Made by a program: the position numbers and the translations under genes
In this document: positions 18,869 through 25,940 of the stretch, piece after piece
Position numbering within the stretch: the stretch's first letter is position 1
Layout: the number at the start of each line of letters is the position of its first letter
Notes under the pieces: model-generated
Told to the model about the DNA's origin: nothing
The model's input: the letters and a program-made list of their open reading frames with translations, nothing else
The model's database searches: none
From: Hyphobacterium indicum
GTDB taxonomy: Bacteria; Pseudomonadota; Alphaproteobacteria; Caulobacterales; Maricaulaceae
DNA length: 64,000 nucleotides
Direction: 5' to 3'
Assembly: GCF_003129605.1 (NCBI RefSeq)
Contig: NZ_QBDX01000004.1
Span: forward strand, 1,116,001-1,180,000

Positions 18869-19453
18869 ATGCAATTCATCAATAAAAAACAGAATATTGT
18901 CGCATTCCTTTTTGCCAGTTTCATTTGGACCGCCGCGGGCAGCCCGGCGGCGATAGCCCAGGAGGGTCCGGCGTGCAGCCAGACTGAGCGGCCGGGACAA
19001 GCGTGGCGGGCCACCTGTCAGGCCGAGCTGAATATGCACAGGCGTATGGGCGAATGGCTTTCAGAAACCCTGCCCGGGGCAGCAATGGACCAGAGCAATC
19101 GCGACTATTCGGGACAGTCATTCTCGCGGATGGATTTCGCCGGCGTCACCCTGCACAACACACTGTTCAACAATGCCCGGCTGGATTTGGCGAATTTCAC
19201 CGGTGCCGACCTGACCGGCGCCAGCTTTGTCGGCGCGGACTTGACCGGTGCGCAATTCACAAATGCCAATCTGACCAATGCCGATTTCAGCGGGGCCAAT
19301 ATGCAGGGGGCTTATATCTATGGCGCGGATCTGACCGGCGCGCGCCTCTCGGGCGTCCAGAATATTTCAACGGTCAATATGAGCGAGACCACGATCTTCT
19401 GCCGGACCATTGGCTATAATAACGAGGTTTTCAGCTATAGCTGTCCCGAATAA
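18869..19453 (+). CDS. Secreted pentapeptide-repeat protein
   Basis: 194 residues with a signal peptide (ending PAAIAQ). Eight or so A(D/N)Lxx pentapeptides run from about residue 95 to 160 (LDLANFTGADLTGASF, GADLTGAQFTNANLTNADF) and would fold as a right-handed quadrilateral helix. Two cysteines lie before the repeat and two after it. It is exported, unlike the cytoplasmic gyrase-protecting members, and its function is unknown. It lies just left of the integrated element, on the chromosome side. Confidence 0.8.
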   Translation: MQFINKKQNIVAFLFASFIWTAAGSPAAIAQEGPACSQTERPGQAWRATCQAELNMHRRMGEWLSETLPGAAMDQSNRDYSGQSFSRMDFAGVTLHNTLFNNARLDLANFTGADLTGASFVGADLTGAQFTNANLTNADFSGANMQGAYIYGADLTGARLSGVQNISTVNMSETTIFCRTIGYNNEVFSYSCPE

Positions 19454-19679
19454 ACCGGCGAGATGGCTGGCTGGCGAATAGCGCACCGGACCGGCCGAGC
19501 CCACCTTGCCGCCCTGCAGGGCACCCTCACGGGTGTGGCGGACGCGCTACGCCAGACGGCACAGGGGCGGGACGATCGCGGCATCAAACAGCGGCGAGGG
19601 CGGACAAGGCCTTCGCCGTTTTCCTGTGCGCTGCCCCGGGCGCAGCATGGCCCGTCCACAGCCATCGTCAAATATCGAG

Positions 19680-19735
19680 GAAAAGAATGGAGCGGGCGAT
19701 GAGATTCGAACTCACGACATTCACCTTGGCAAGGT
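19680..19735. repeat. Left attachment site (direct repeat copy 1)
   Basis: 56 bases identical to 30091-30146. It holds the 3' part of tRNA-Gly from the anticodon loop to the CCA end, plus 8 bases beyond. It marks the left junction between the chromosome and the element. Confidence 0.92.
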
Positions 19736-19747
19736 ATTGACGCCCGC
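19688..19747 (-). pseudogene. tRNA-Gly remnant lacking the D-arm, at the left junction
   Basis: Read on the minus strand: a full 7-bp acceptor stem (GCGGGCG with CGCCCGC), a GCC anticodon in TTGCCAA, the T-arm GTGAG-TTCGAAT-CTCAT, and T-CCA. The D-arm is missing: compared with the intact gene at 30099-30173, 18 bases are absent and 3 (ATA) are added before CCTTGCC, which shortens the anticodon stem. The 3' part is the attachment repeat; the 5' acceptor strand lies on the element side. It may be only an attachment-site relic. Expression cannot be judged. Confidence 0.6.
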
Positions 19748-19877
19748 TACCCTCGTTCCTTGCATGCATTCATGTTATTGAATCTCTTGTGAAACGTCTG
19801 ACGCATTGTTCTGGAAAGACAGCCATGTTTTTCCACTGCAGGGACGTTCCGAGTGGAACACTGGTGGAAGAAAAAAC

Positions 19878-19909
19878 TTGACTTTCAACCAAAAATGGTG
19901 TACTATAAT
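19878..19909 (+). promoter_or_regulatory. Candidate sigma-70 promoter for the integrase
   Basis: TTGACT (19878-19883), then 17 bases, then TACTAT (19901-19906), overlapping a perfect TATAAT at 19904-19909. It lies 55 bases before the integrase start. The 19454-19963 stretch otherwise holds only the attachment site and no gene. Confidence 0.65.
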
Positions 19910-19963
19910 AGGGTAGAGTTGAAGGTGAATCTTCCTCTTGTTTCAAACAAATCAGGAGAACAA

Positions 19964-21184
19964 ATGCCGCGATCACGTCCGGGCAGGTATGCTCGATTCT
20001 ATAAGCTGCAAGAAGATGTAAAGACGCACCGACCCTCACGCGCAAAGTATCTTGAAGGGATTGGCATCCGGTGCGGAGATAAAACTGAAACTGTCTATTT
20101 AAAAATACGATTGCCAAGAGGCGGACAATATCGGGAAAAATATTACAAGCCCGGTTCCGCTATAGAAGTCTCACTGGGGCGATTATCGTCCTGGCCTTGG
20201 GATCAGATCATTCAGGAGCGAGACCGTCTTCAGGGGCGCGCTGACAGGGGCGAACCGCTTGAAGAAAAAGCGACAGAAACGTTTCGAGAAGCCGCGCTTA
20301 CTTGGCTCGAGACCAAGCGTAACGTGGCCAGTCACACCCTTATGAAAGGGCATATCGAGAATTATCTGCTGCCAAGTTTTGGAAACCTGCCACTCGACCA
20401 GATTGACCTTGACCGCGTACACCTATGGCAAGCCAAGTTGATCGAAGACCTCAGCCCGGCCACCGTAAAGCGGATCAGGGGCACGTTCAGCACGATCATG
20501 GCTTATCAGGTCAGAAAGGGCGCACTGGACCGCAATTGGGTGAAGTATGCCGATCCGATCAGGGGCATCGAACCGCGCACCCGACATCTGACCAGAGAGG
20601 AAGTGAGCGCAATACTCCAGAAAGCTCGCGAACTGGACAACATCAAAGCCAAGGACGAACCATGGAAACATGCCGCACCTTGGCTGGAAGACTACATCAA
20701 ATGGCAATTGATGACGGGCATGCGCAAGAGTGAAGCACTCAGGCTAAGATGGTCCGATATTGACCGGACAAGCAATCAACCATTAGCGCGCATTTCTCAG
20801 TCCAAGACCGGCAAACCAAGAACAATTCCGCTTGGTTCGACCACGCTGGGCATTCTCGAGCGGATGCAGGATTATCCGAGAAAGGAGGGCGATCAGAGGA
20901 TATTCCCGATTTCGCTCTCGACTGTGACTCGAACCCTCAAACATCTTTGGAATGTTTGCGGAATTGAGGACGTCAGGCTGCATGATTTGCGGCGGACGTG
21001 TCTGACTTGGCTGGCGGCCGATAATGTTGACCTCAGGACCGTCCAGTCATTTGCGGGGCATGCTGATTTGAACATGCTCCAGAAACACTATGCGCAGCCG
21101 CTTAATCATCAGGCTGCAGCCATAGCGATGGAAGATAGATTTAAAGCGATAGGACAAAAAAATGAAGTTGATGAACGACACTGA
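19964..21184 (+). CDS. int: Tyrosine recombinase (integrase)
   Basis: 406 residues. AGGAG before the ATG fixes this start; the frame is open 37 codons upstream. A core-binding SAM-like domain covers about residues 95-190 (ETFREAALTWLETKR, LPSFGNLPLDQIDLDRVHLW). In the catalytic domain the Arg is in TGMRKSEALRLRW, the Lys in SKTGKPRTIPL, the H-x-x-R in LHDLRRTCL, the second His in FAGHADLNML and the nucleophile Tyr in QKHYAQP. All active-site residues are present, so it is probably functional. It lies beside the left attachment site, as expected for a tRNA-targeting integrase. Its last 23 bases overlap the next gene. Confidence 0.93.
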   Translation: MPRSRPGRYARFYKLQEDVKTHRPSRAKYLEGIGIRCGDKTETVYLKIRLPRGGQYREKYYKPGSAIEVSLGRLSSWPWDQIIQERDRLQGRADRGEPLEEKATETFREAALTWLETKRNVASHTLMKGHIENYLLPSFGNLPLDQIDLDRVHLWQAKLIEDLSPATVKRIRGTFSTIMAYQVRKGALDRNWVKYADPIRGIEPRTRHLTREEVSAILQKARELDNIKAKDEPWKHAAPWLEDYIKWQLMTGMRKSEALRLRWSDIDRTSNQPLARISQSKTGKPRTIPLGSTTLGILERMQDYPRKEGDQRIFPISLSTVTRTLKHLWNVCGIEDVRLHDLRRTCLTWLAADNVDLRTVQSFAGHADLNMLQKHYAQPLNHQAAAIAMEDRFKAIGQKNEVDERH

Positions 21185-21356
21185 AATCGCAGAGCAACTG
21201 GGAATGTCGGCATCTTGGGTACGCGTTCAGCGGCACAAGCGAAAGCATGGCGAAGATCACTGGTTGGCAATTGACCCGATCTATGTCGGAGAACGCTGTC
21301 CGCGTTACAGACAGGATATGTTTGATGATTTTATGGAAACCGTCTGTGTCACTTGA
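21162..21356 (+). CDS. Small helix-turn-helix protein, excisionase-like
   Basis: 64 residues overlapping the integrase end in another frame; AGGA seven bases upstream supports the start. NDTEIAEQLGMSASWVRVQRHKRKHGEDHW looks like a MerR/AlpA-type winged helix. Such short proteins next to an integrase usually control excision direction (Xis/RDF) or element gene expression. The assignment rests on size, position and the helix-turn-helix pattern, not on a recognised family match. Confidence 0.62.
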   Translation: MKLMNDTEIAEQLGMSASWVRVQRHKRKHGEDHWLAIDPIYVGERCPRYRQDMFDDFMETVCVT

Positions 21357-21422
21357 TTGGGCGGTAGGGCCGAACATTTAACTGGCTGAATATATTATGA
21401 TTATTAAAGAAATAGTAGAAGA

Positions 21423-22766
21423 ATGAACGAACCAGACAATCTATCATCATTGGTACCGTGTGAGCCTGATAACGATCCCCTAAGTCTCGAACGTGACCCA
21501 CGTTTTAGACATGACCTCCAGAGACAAACACCAGAGCTCGACCTATTGGTGGAGCATCTTATTCCTCTGCTTGTCGCCCATCGTGAGCAACACTACGAAA
21601 GGGGCTTCGGGAAGAGAACGCGGCTCAGCTATGAACACGCACTCAGATCCATTCTCGCAAACCTTTTAAACAACACTCGTCCGGAAGAACGCCGAAGCGT
21701 TTGTTACTCCCGTTCTTGGGCTGGCTATGAACCATCAATCTACCGGAACAATGCCCCCGGTAGAGGCGTATTCACAACCTGCTTGGATGTACTGGCCTCC
21801 GAAGGGCTTATCGAGTTGACGATGGGCGTATGGGACAACTTTGGGGGAGAGGGAAGGCTGTCCACATTCCGCCTTACTGACGCGGGTGCCGAATTGTTCC
21901 AGGCGCTGGACGTTCTCGATTCCTGGGTACCGCTTGACCTTTCCCAACCCGGCTTTGTCGAGATCAAGGACGCCAAGAAAAAGAAGGTGGAATTCGATCC
22001 AGATATACCAGAAATCCGGGAAATTCTTGATCAGCTATTGGCGATCAATCAATCCCTGCGCGATGCAGATTTCACCATAGACGAAAGGGCCGAGATCACT
22101 CGACACTATGGGTCACTCATTACCCAAAACCCTGCCTTTCGGGCCTATAAGCGCATCTTCAACAATGATGACCTAGAGAAGAATGGTCGCTTCTACGGGC
22201 CGTGGTGGCTGAATATGAAGTCGGTAGACCGTCATGCCATTCGCATAGATGGGCAGCCAGTTGGCGGACTGGATTACTCCGCCTTCAATGCCCGAGTTCT
22301 GTACGCTCAGGAGAAGCAGGAAGCGCCAGACTGCCCCTACTCCCCGCCAGACCTAGTTGCTCGTGCAGAGGCGGCTGGTCTCGACTGGCAGGAATTACGA
22401 AACGGCATGAAAGAGCTCTTCAACCGGCTGCTCAATTCAAAGGGTCGCGGAAGCACCAAAGATTACGAAGACGCATTCGCCATCCATCGAATTGCAACCA
22501 TCGACGAGGCGCTGAACCTGCTCACAGCCCACAATGAACCCATCAGGCATCGCTTCTTCTCACAGGAAGGATTGAGCATTTCCCGGATTGAGTCAGAGAT
22601 TGCCTTGCGCATCATGCTTGATGGATTGACTGAATCCAAGACCCTCCTCTCTATCCATGATGGCTTTATCGTAAGGCAGGATGAAAGGGACTGGTTGTTA
22701 GACAGAATGCACTACCACTATCTAAGTGTCGTAGGAGGAGAGCCGGTTATAGGAGAGATGTGGTAG
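21423..22766 (+). CDS. Element-encoded protein with family-A polymerase-like motifs
   Basis: 447 residues, no firm family. A winged-helix-like segment lies near residues 116-155 (FTTCLDVLASEGLIELTMG). From about residue 255 a palm-like pattern appears: RFYGPWW, then GLDYSAFNARVLYA (D284, like motif A), RNGMKELFNRLLNSK (K330, like the O-helix motif B) and SIHDGFIV (D413, like motif C). The Glu after motif-C Asp in true DNA polymerase I is replaced by Gly, closer to the HDSF of T7-type RNA polymerase. A role in element replication or priming is inferred. Its place between the integrase module and the CRISPR array fits a replication gene. Confidence 0.5.
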   Translation: MNEPDNLSSLVPCEPDNDPLSLERDPRFRHDLQRQTPELDLLVEHLIPLLVAHREQHYERGFGKRTRLSYEHALRSILANLLNNTRPEERRSVCYSRSWAGYEPSIYRNNAPGRGVFTTCLDVLASEGLIELTMGVWDNFGGEGRLSTFRLTDAGAELFQALDVLDSWVPLDLSQPGFVEIKDAKKKKVEFDPDIPEIREILDQLLAINQSLRDADFTIDERAEITRHYGSLITQNPAFRAYKRIFNNDDLEKNGRFYGPWWLNMKSVDRHAIRIDGQPVGGLDYSAFNARVLYAQEKQEAPDCPYSPPDLVARAEAAGLDWQELRNGMKELFNRLLNSKGRGSTKDYEDAFAIHRIATIDEALNLLTAHNEPIRHRFFSQEGLSISRIESEIALRIMLDGLTESKTLLSIHDGFIVRQDERDWLLDRMHYHYLSVVGGEPVIGEMW

Positions 22767-22866
22767 GTAGGGGTGTGGAGAGATATCAGGGGTGATTTGA
22801 GCGCCTAGCTATACACTTAGCTTACCACTCTCTGTTTCTCTTCATAGTAGGGGGAATAAGCTCATT

Positions 22867-22902
22867 CGACACTCTGGACCGCATACTCAGATCAGTTAAT
22901 CT
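22867..22902 (+). repeat. Degenerate CRISPR repeat at the upstream end of the array
   Basis: Bases 22875-22902 match the last 28 positions of the repeat with two changes (21 in a row identical), but the first 8 positions are diverged. It is followed by exactly 30 bases, one spacer length, before the first perfect repeat. This marks a decayed end unit, normally the oldest end of an array. Confidence 0.8.
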
Positions 22903-22932
22903 CCCCACATCACAGGAGGACTGACATGAAGC

Positions 22933-24619
22933 GTTCCGGTTGGACCGCATACTCAGATCAGCTAAACTGGCTCTTTCGGAACCATCACCATCCCGTCAGT
23001 TCCGGTTGGACCGCATACTCAGATCAGCTAAACTCACCGCACTCGCCAACGCCTCGCCACCTTCAGTTCCGGTTGGACCGCATACTCAGATCAGCTAAAC
23101 TATGCAAGCTGATTTTTCGCTTGTCACGTGTGTTCCGGTTGGACCGCATACTCAGATCAGCTAAACTCAGTGATAGCCATGAGAGGGCTCCATCTAAGTT
23201 CCGGTTGGACCGCATACTCAGATCAGCTAAACTAAGCCGAGACGGTCCTAGCGATTCGTCCAGGTTCCGGTTGGACCGCATACTCAGATCAGCTAAACTC
23301 TCTCCTCCCGGCGTTCCAAGCCAGTCTAGGTTCCGGTTGGACCGCATACTCAGATCAGCTAAACTAAGTATCGAACGCTCAAAAGGCTATCGACAGTTCC
23401 GGTTGGACCGCATACTCAGATCAGCTAAACTTCCGGACCGTGCCGTTCACATAGTAGAGCTGTTCCGGTTGGACCGCATACTCAGATCAGCTAAACTAAA
23501 AGCGGGCAGAGCAGTATCCGCATATCTGTTCCGGTTGGACCGCATACTCAGATCAGCTAAACTATTCCAGCACATCATGATGGACCCGAATCTGTTCCGG
23601 TTGGACCGCATACTCAGATCAGCTAAACTATCACCTATGGGGAAGCGCCCGAGGGCTGGGTTCCGGTTGGACCGCATACTCAGATCAGCTAAACTCTGCG
23701 AGAGGCGGTAGATGGCGGCGGATACGTTCCGGTTGGACCGCATACTCAGATCAGCTAAACTTCCGCAGGTGCAGCAGCAGCTTTCAGCCTAGTTCCGGTT
23801 GGACCGCATACTCAGATCAGCTAAACTCTCCCGGCCACCCGTGAGGACAATCGCCCTGTTCCGGTTGGACCGCATACTCAGATCAGCTAAACTCGGCTTC
23901 GGCCAGTGTGCGCCAGCTGGACCGTTCCGGTTGGACCGCATACTCAGATCAGCTAAACTTGTGGCGCTCTAAGGGTGTGTGCGGGGCGTGTTCCGGTTGG
24001 ACCGCATACTCAGATCAGCTAAACTCTGCTTTTCTGCGCGGCCACACCACGGGCCGTTCCGGTTGGACCGCATACTCAGATCAGCTAAACTGCGTTTTGA
24101 TCACACCGCCAATCCCGGTTAGTTCCGGTTGGACCGCATACTCAGATCAGCTAAACTGAATATTCCCATCCGGTGCTGGTCTCCGGAGTTCCGGTTGGAC
24201 CGCATACTCAGATCAGCTAAACTCCGACACACTGGACCGTCAGACCGTGGATAGTTCCGGTTGGACCGCATACTCAGATCAGCTAAACTCCTGGGCGGTC
24301 AGAACAGCATCGGCAATGTGTTCCGGTTGGACCGCATACTCAGATCAGCTAAACTATGCCTTGGCCGCATCTGCGCCCCGAATCAGTTCCGGTTGGACCG
24401 CATACTCAGATCAGCTAAACTAACTCTGCGACGAGACGTTCCGCGCCATTCGTTCCGGTTGGACCGCATACTCAGATCAGCTAAACTCACGCTCGGCGCG
24501 GCCCGCATGGCCGGCAGGTTCCGGTTGGACCGCATACTCAGATCAGCTAAACTGATCTGCGCGTGGCGCACCGCTGTCTTTATGTTCCGGTTGGACCGCA
24601 TACTCAGATCAGCTAAACT
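22933..24619 (+). CRISPR. Type II-C CRISPR array, 26 repeats and 25 spacers
   Basis: Twenty-six apparently identical 36-bp repeats beginning GTTCCGGTTGG and ending ATCAGCTAAACT. Spacers are 30 bp, except the second (23035-23065), which is 31 bp. The plus strand is the crRNA sense, because the tracrRNA anti-repeat pairs with this orientation and its AAC end meets the repeat's GTT. Spacers are all different, so the array has been active in acquisition. No spacer was seen to match elsewhere in the window by eye. Each repeat holds TTGGAC, 17 bases, TAAACT, a possible internal promoter. Confidence 0.98.
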
Positions 24620-24624
24620 AGAGC

Positions 24625-24660
24625 AGCAAATAGGGTGTTGAAATATCGCCCTTATTTGCT
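24625..24660. promoter_or_regulatory. Hairpin between the array and cas2
   Basis: AGCAAAT-AGGG (24625-24635) pairs with CCCT-T-ATTTGCT (24649-24660) with one bulged base. It starts 5 bases after the last repeat and has no T-run. It could be part of the leader used in spacer integration or a weak transcript end for either side. Confidence 0.45.
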
Positions 24661-24687
24661 GAATCTATTTCATAAAATCGGTTTGGA

Positions 24688-25020
24688 TCAAAACATCTCA
24701 TATTGATTTGGAGCTTTTTTATCAGGTCCACGGCATCTTCCTCTGAAGGAAATGATTCGTTCATACTGCTTGTCCGTGAATTGCAAGATATCGATTTTTC
24801 CCTCTGCCGGTAAAGCCGCCTCGATTTTAGACAACAAGGATTGGATCGCTTCCTTGCCCGGGGTGTGGCGGACATAAACCGAAAACTGGGCCATTTCGAA
24901 GCCAAGGTCTTTCAGAAAAAGTCGAAACCGGTTAGCTGCTTTTCGCGGCTCAATTTCGGTTACAGGCAAATCAAAAACGACCATCATCCACATCAACCGA
25001 TACCCACTGAGAGCTCTCAT
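24688..25020 (-). CDS. cas2: CRISPR-associated protein Cas2
   Basis: 110 residues. Starts MRALSGYRLMWMMVVFDLPV, with the conserved Asp of the Cas2 ferredoxin-like fold in FDLP, followed by FRLFLKDLGFEMAQFSVYVRH, typical of type II Cas2. Its ATG overlaps the cas1 stop by 4 bases (ATGA), which rules out the 21-codon upstream extension. With Cas1 it forms the spacer integration complex. It is last in the cas9-cas1-cas2 operon, with the array immediately beyond it. Confidence 0.95.
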   Translation of the reverse strand: MRALSGYRLMWMMVVFDLPVTEIEPRKAANRFRLFLKDLGFEMAQFSVYVRHTPGKEAIQSLLSKIEAALPAEGKIDILQFTDKQYERIISFRGRCRGPDKKAPNQYEMF

Positions 25021-25934
25021 TTCGTTATCACGCTGGCGAGGCTGAGTTCGAGTGGCGGCTGCGGCAGCTCCAGGTCTTTGCATTCGCCAAGAAACACCCT
25101 TGCCAATGAGGACGCCAGCCTGTCTAGGCAGGATTGAAGTGGAGCAGTGCCACGTGGTCCGATCATATCCATGGACATAGTGGATACCAGTTCGCCTTTT
25201 GCTGCCTTGTCCAATTCCGTTTGCCCCGAAAGCATCAATCTGGCGACAGTGAAATCGACATAAGGTCGAAATGGCTCCATTAAATCATCCGCTAACCGCA
25301 AAGCTGAACCGCGACTGATGTGATGCAACGACAGAGAAGGGTGCAGACCGGCAGCAACGATCGACCGTGCTGTTGCGGACCTCAAAATACTGTAGCCAAA
25401 ATTAAGGAAGCCATTAATACCGTCGGAACTCCGGTTACGTCGAAAACTATCGCCCATAAGCAAGGGCCAATAATGCCTCGCCGCTTGAGCCTCAATATTT
25501 TCCGTATCTCCGGACCGAACCCTTGCCAGCATTCTGGAAAGCCGAACATTTGGCTTCCCCAACGCTTCTAATATTGCCGCTTGGGCCGTTATTTTCGCTT
25601 TTACAATGTCCCGCCAAAGTCGCTTACGGGTCGGCCGTGATGCTGAAGCTTGGGCTTCCATGATAAGCCCCTGTTCATGATGGCCATCAATAGGCCAAAC
25701 CACTCCCACGGGGTTATGTGATCGATCACTCAGAACCAATGGACAACCACGCGCAGCTAATTGTTCTGCCAGATGGCTTGTGAACGTGGCTGAGTGGGCA
25801 TGAACGATTACGGCGGCTAGGTCATCGAGCGGGACGCGGCCGATCTCCTCTTCTTGATAGCGAATTTTCAGGAATCCACGATCAACAGATAGCAAACTCC
25901 CTTCTGTCGTGATCTCGATAAACCGGTTTCGCAT
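25017..25934 (-). CDS. cas1: CRISPR-associated endonuclease Cas1, type II
   Basis: 305 residues. Metal-binding active-site candidates are Glu148 (ENIEAQAARHYW), His204/205 (LSLHH) and Glu220 (ADDLMEPFRPYVD). The FTSHLAEQLAARGCPLVLSD and DGINGFLNFGYSILRS segments are classic for type II Cas1. It integrates new spacers together with Cas2. The gene starts 6 bases after the cas9 stop and overlaps cas2, so the three form one operon. No csn2 or cas4 follows, which defines subtype II-C. Confidence 0.96.
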   Translation of the reverse strand: MRNRFIEITTEGSLLSVDRGFLKIRYQEEEIGRVPLDDLAAVIVHAHSATFTSHLAEQLAARGCPLVLSDRSHNPVGVVWPIDGHHEQGLIMEAQASASRPTRKRLWRDIVKAKITAQAAILEALGKPNVRLSRMLARVRSGDTENIEAQAARHYWPLLMGDSFRRNRSSDGINGFLNFGYSILRSATARSIVAAGLHPSLSLHHISRGSALRLADDLMEPFRPYVDFTVARLMLSGQTELDKAAKGELVSTMSMDMIGPRGTAPLQSCLDRLASSLARVFLGECKDLELPQPPLELSLASVITK

Positions 25935-25940
25935 TTTCGG

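Noticed and set aside
19463-19781. Small open frames between the pentapeptide-repeat gene and the integrase
   Set aside because: They run across the attachment site, lack ribosome-binding sites and have shadow composition.
22867-22902. The degenerate repeat as a tracrRNA anti-repeat
   Set aside because: It keeps the repeat orientation and array spacing, lacks a following terminator, and a far better anti-repeat with terminator lies at 29181-29268.
22926-24641. Long open frames over the CRISPR array on both strands with RLDRILRSAKL- or SLADLSMRSN-type repeats
   Set aside because: They are products of the 66-base period of the array, not proteins. Only the ribosome-binding site before the first one is mentioned as a curiosity.
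25021-25083. N-terminal extension of Cas2
   Set aside because: The ATGA overlap with cas1 and the Cas2 fold start at 25020; the extension is read in the end of cas1.
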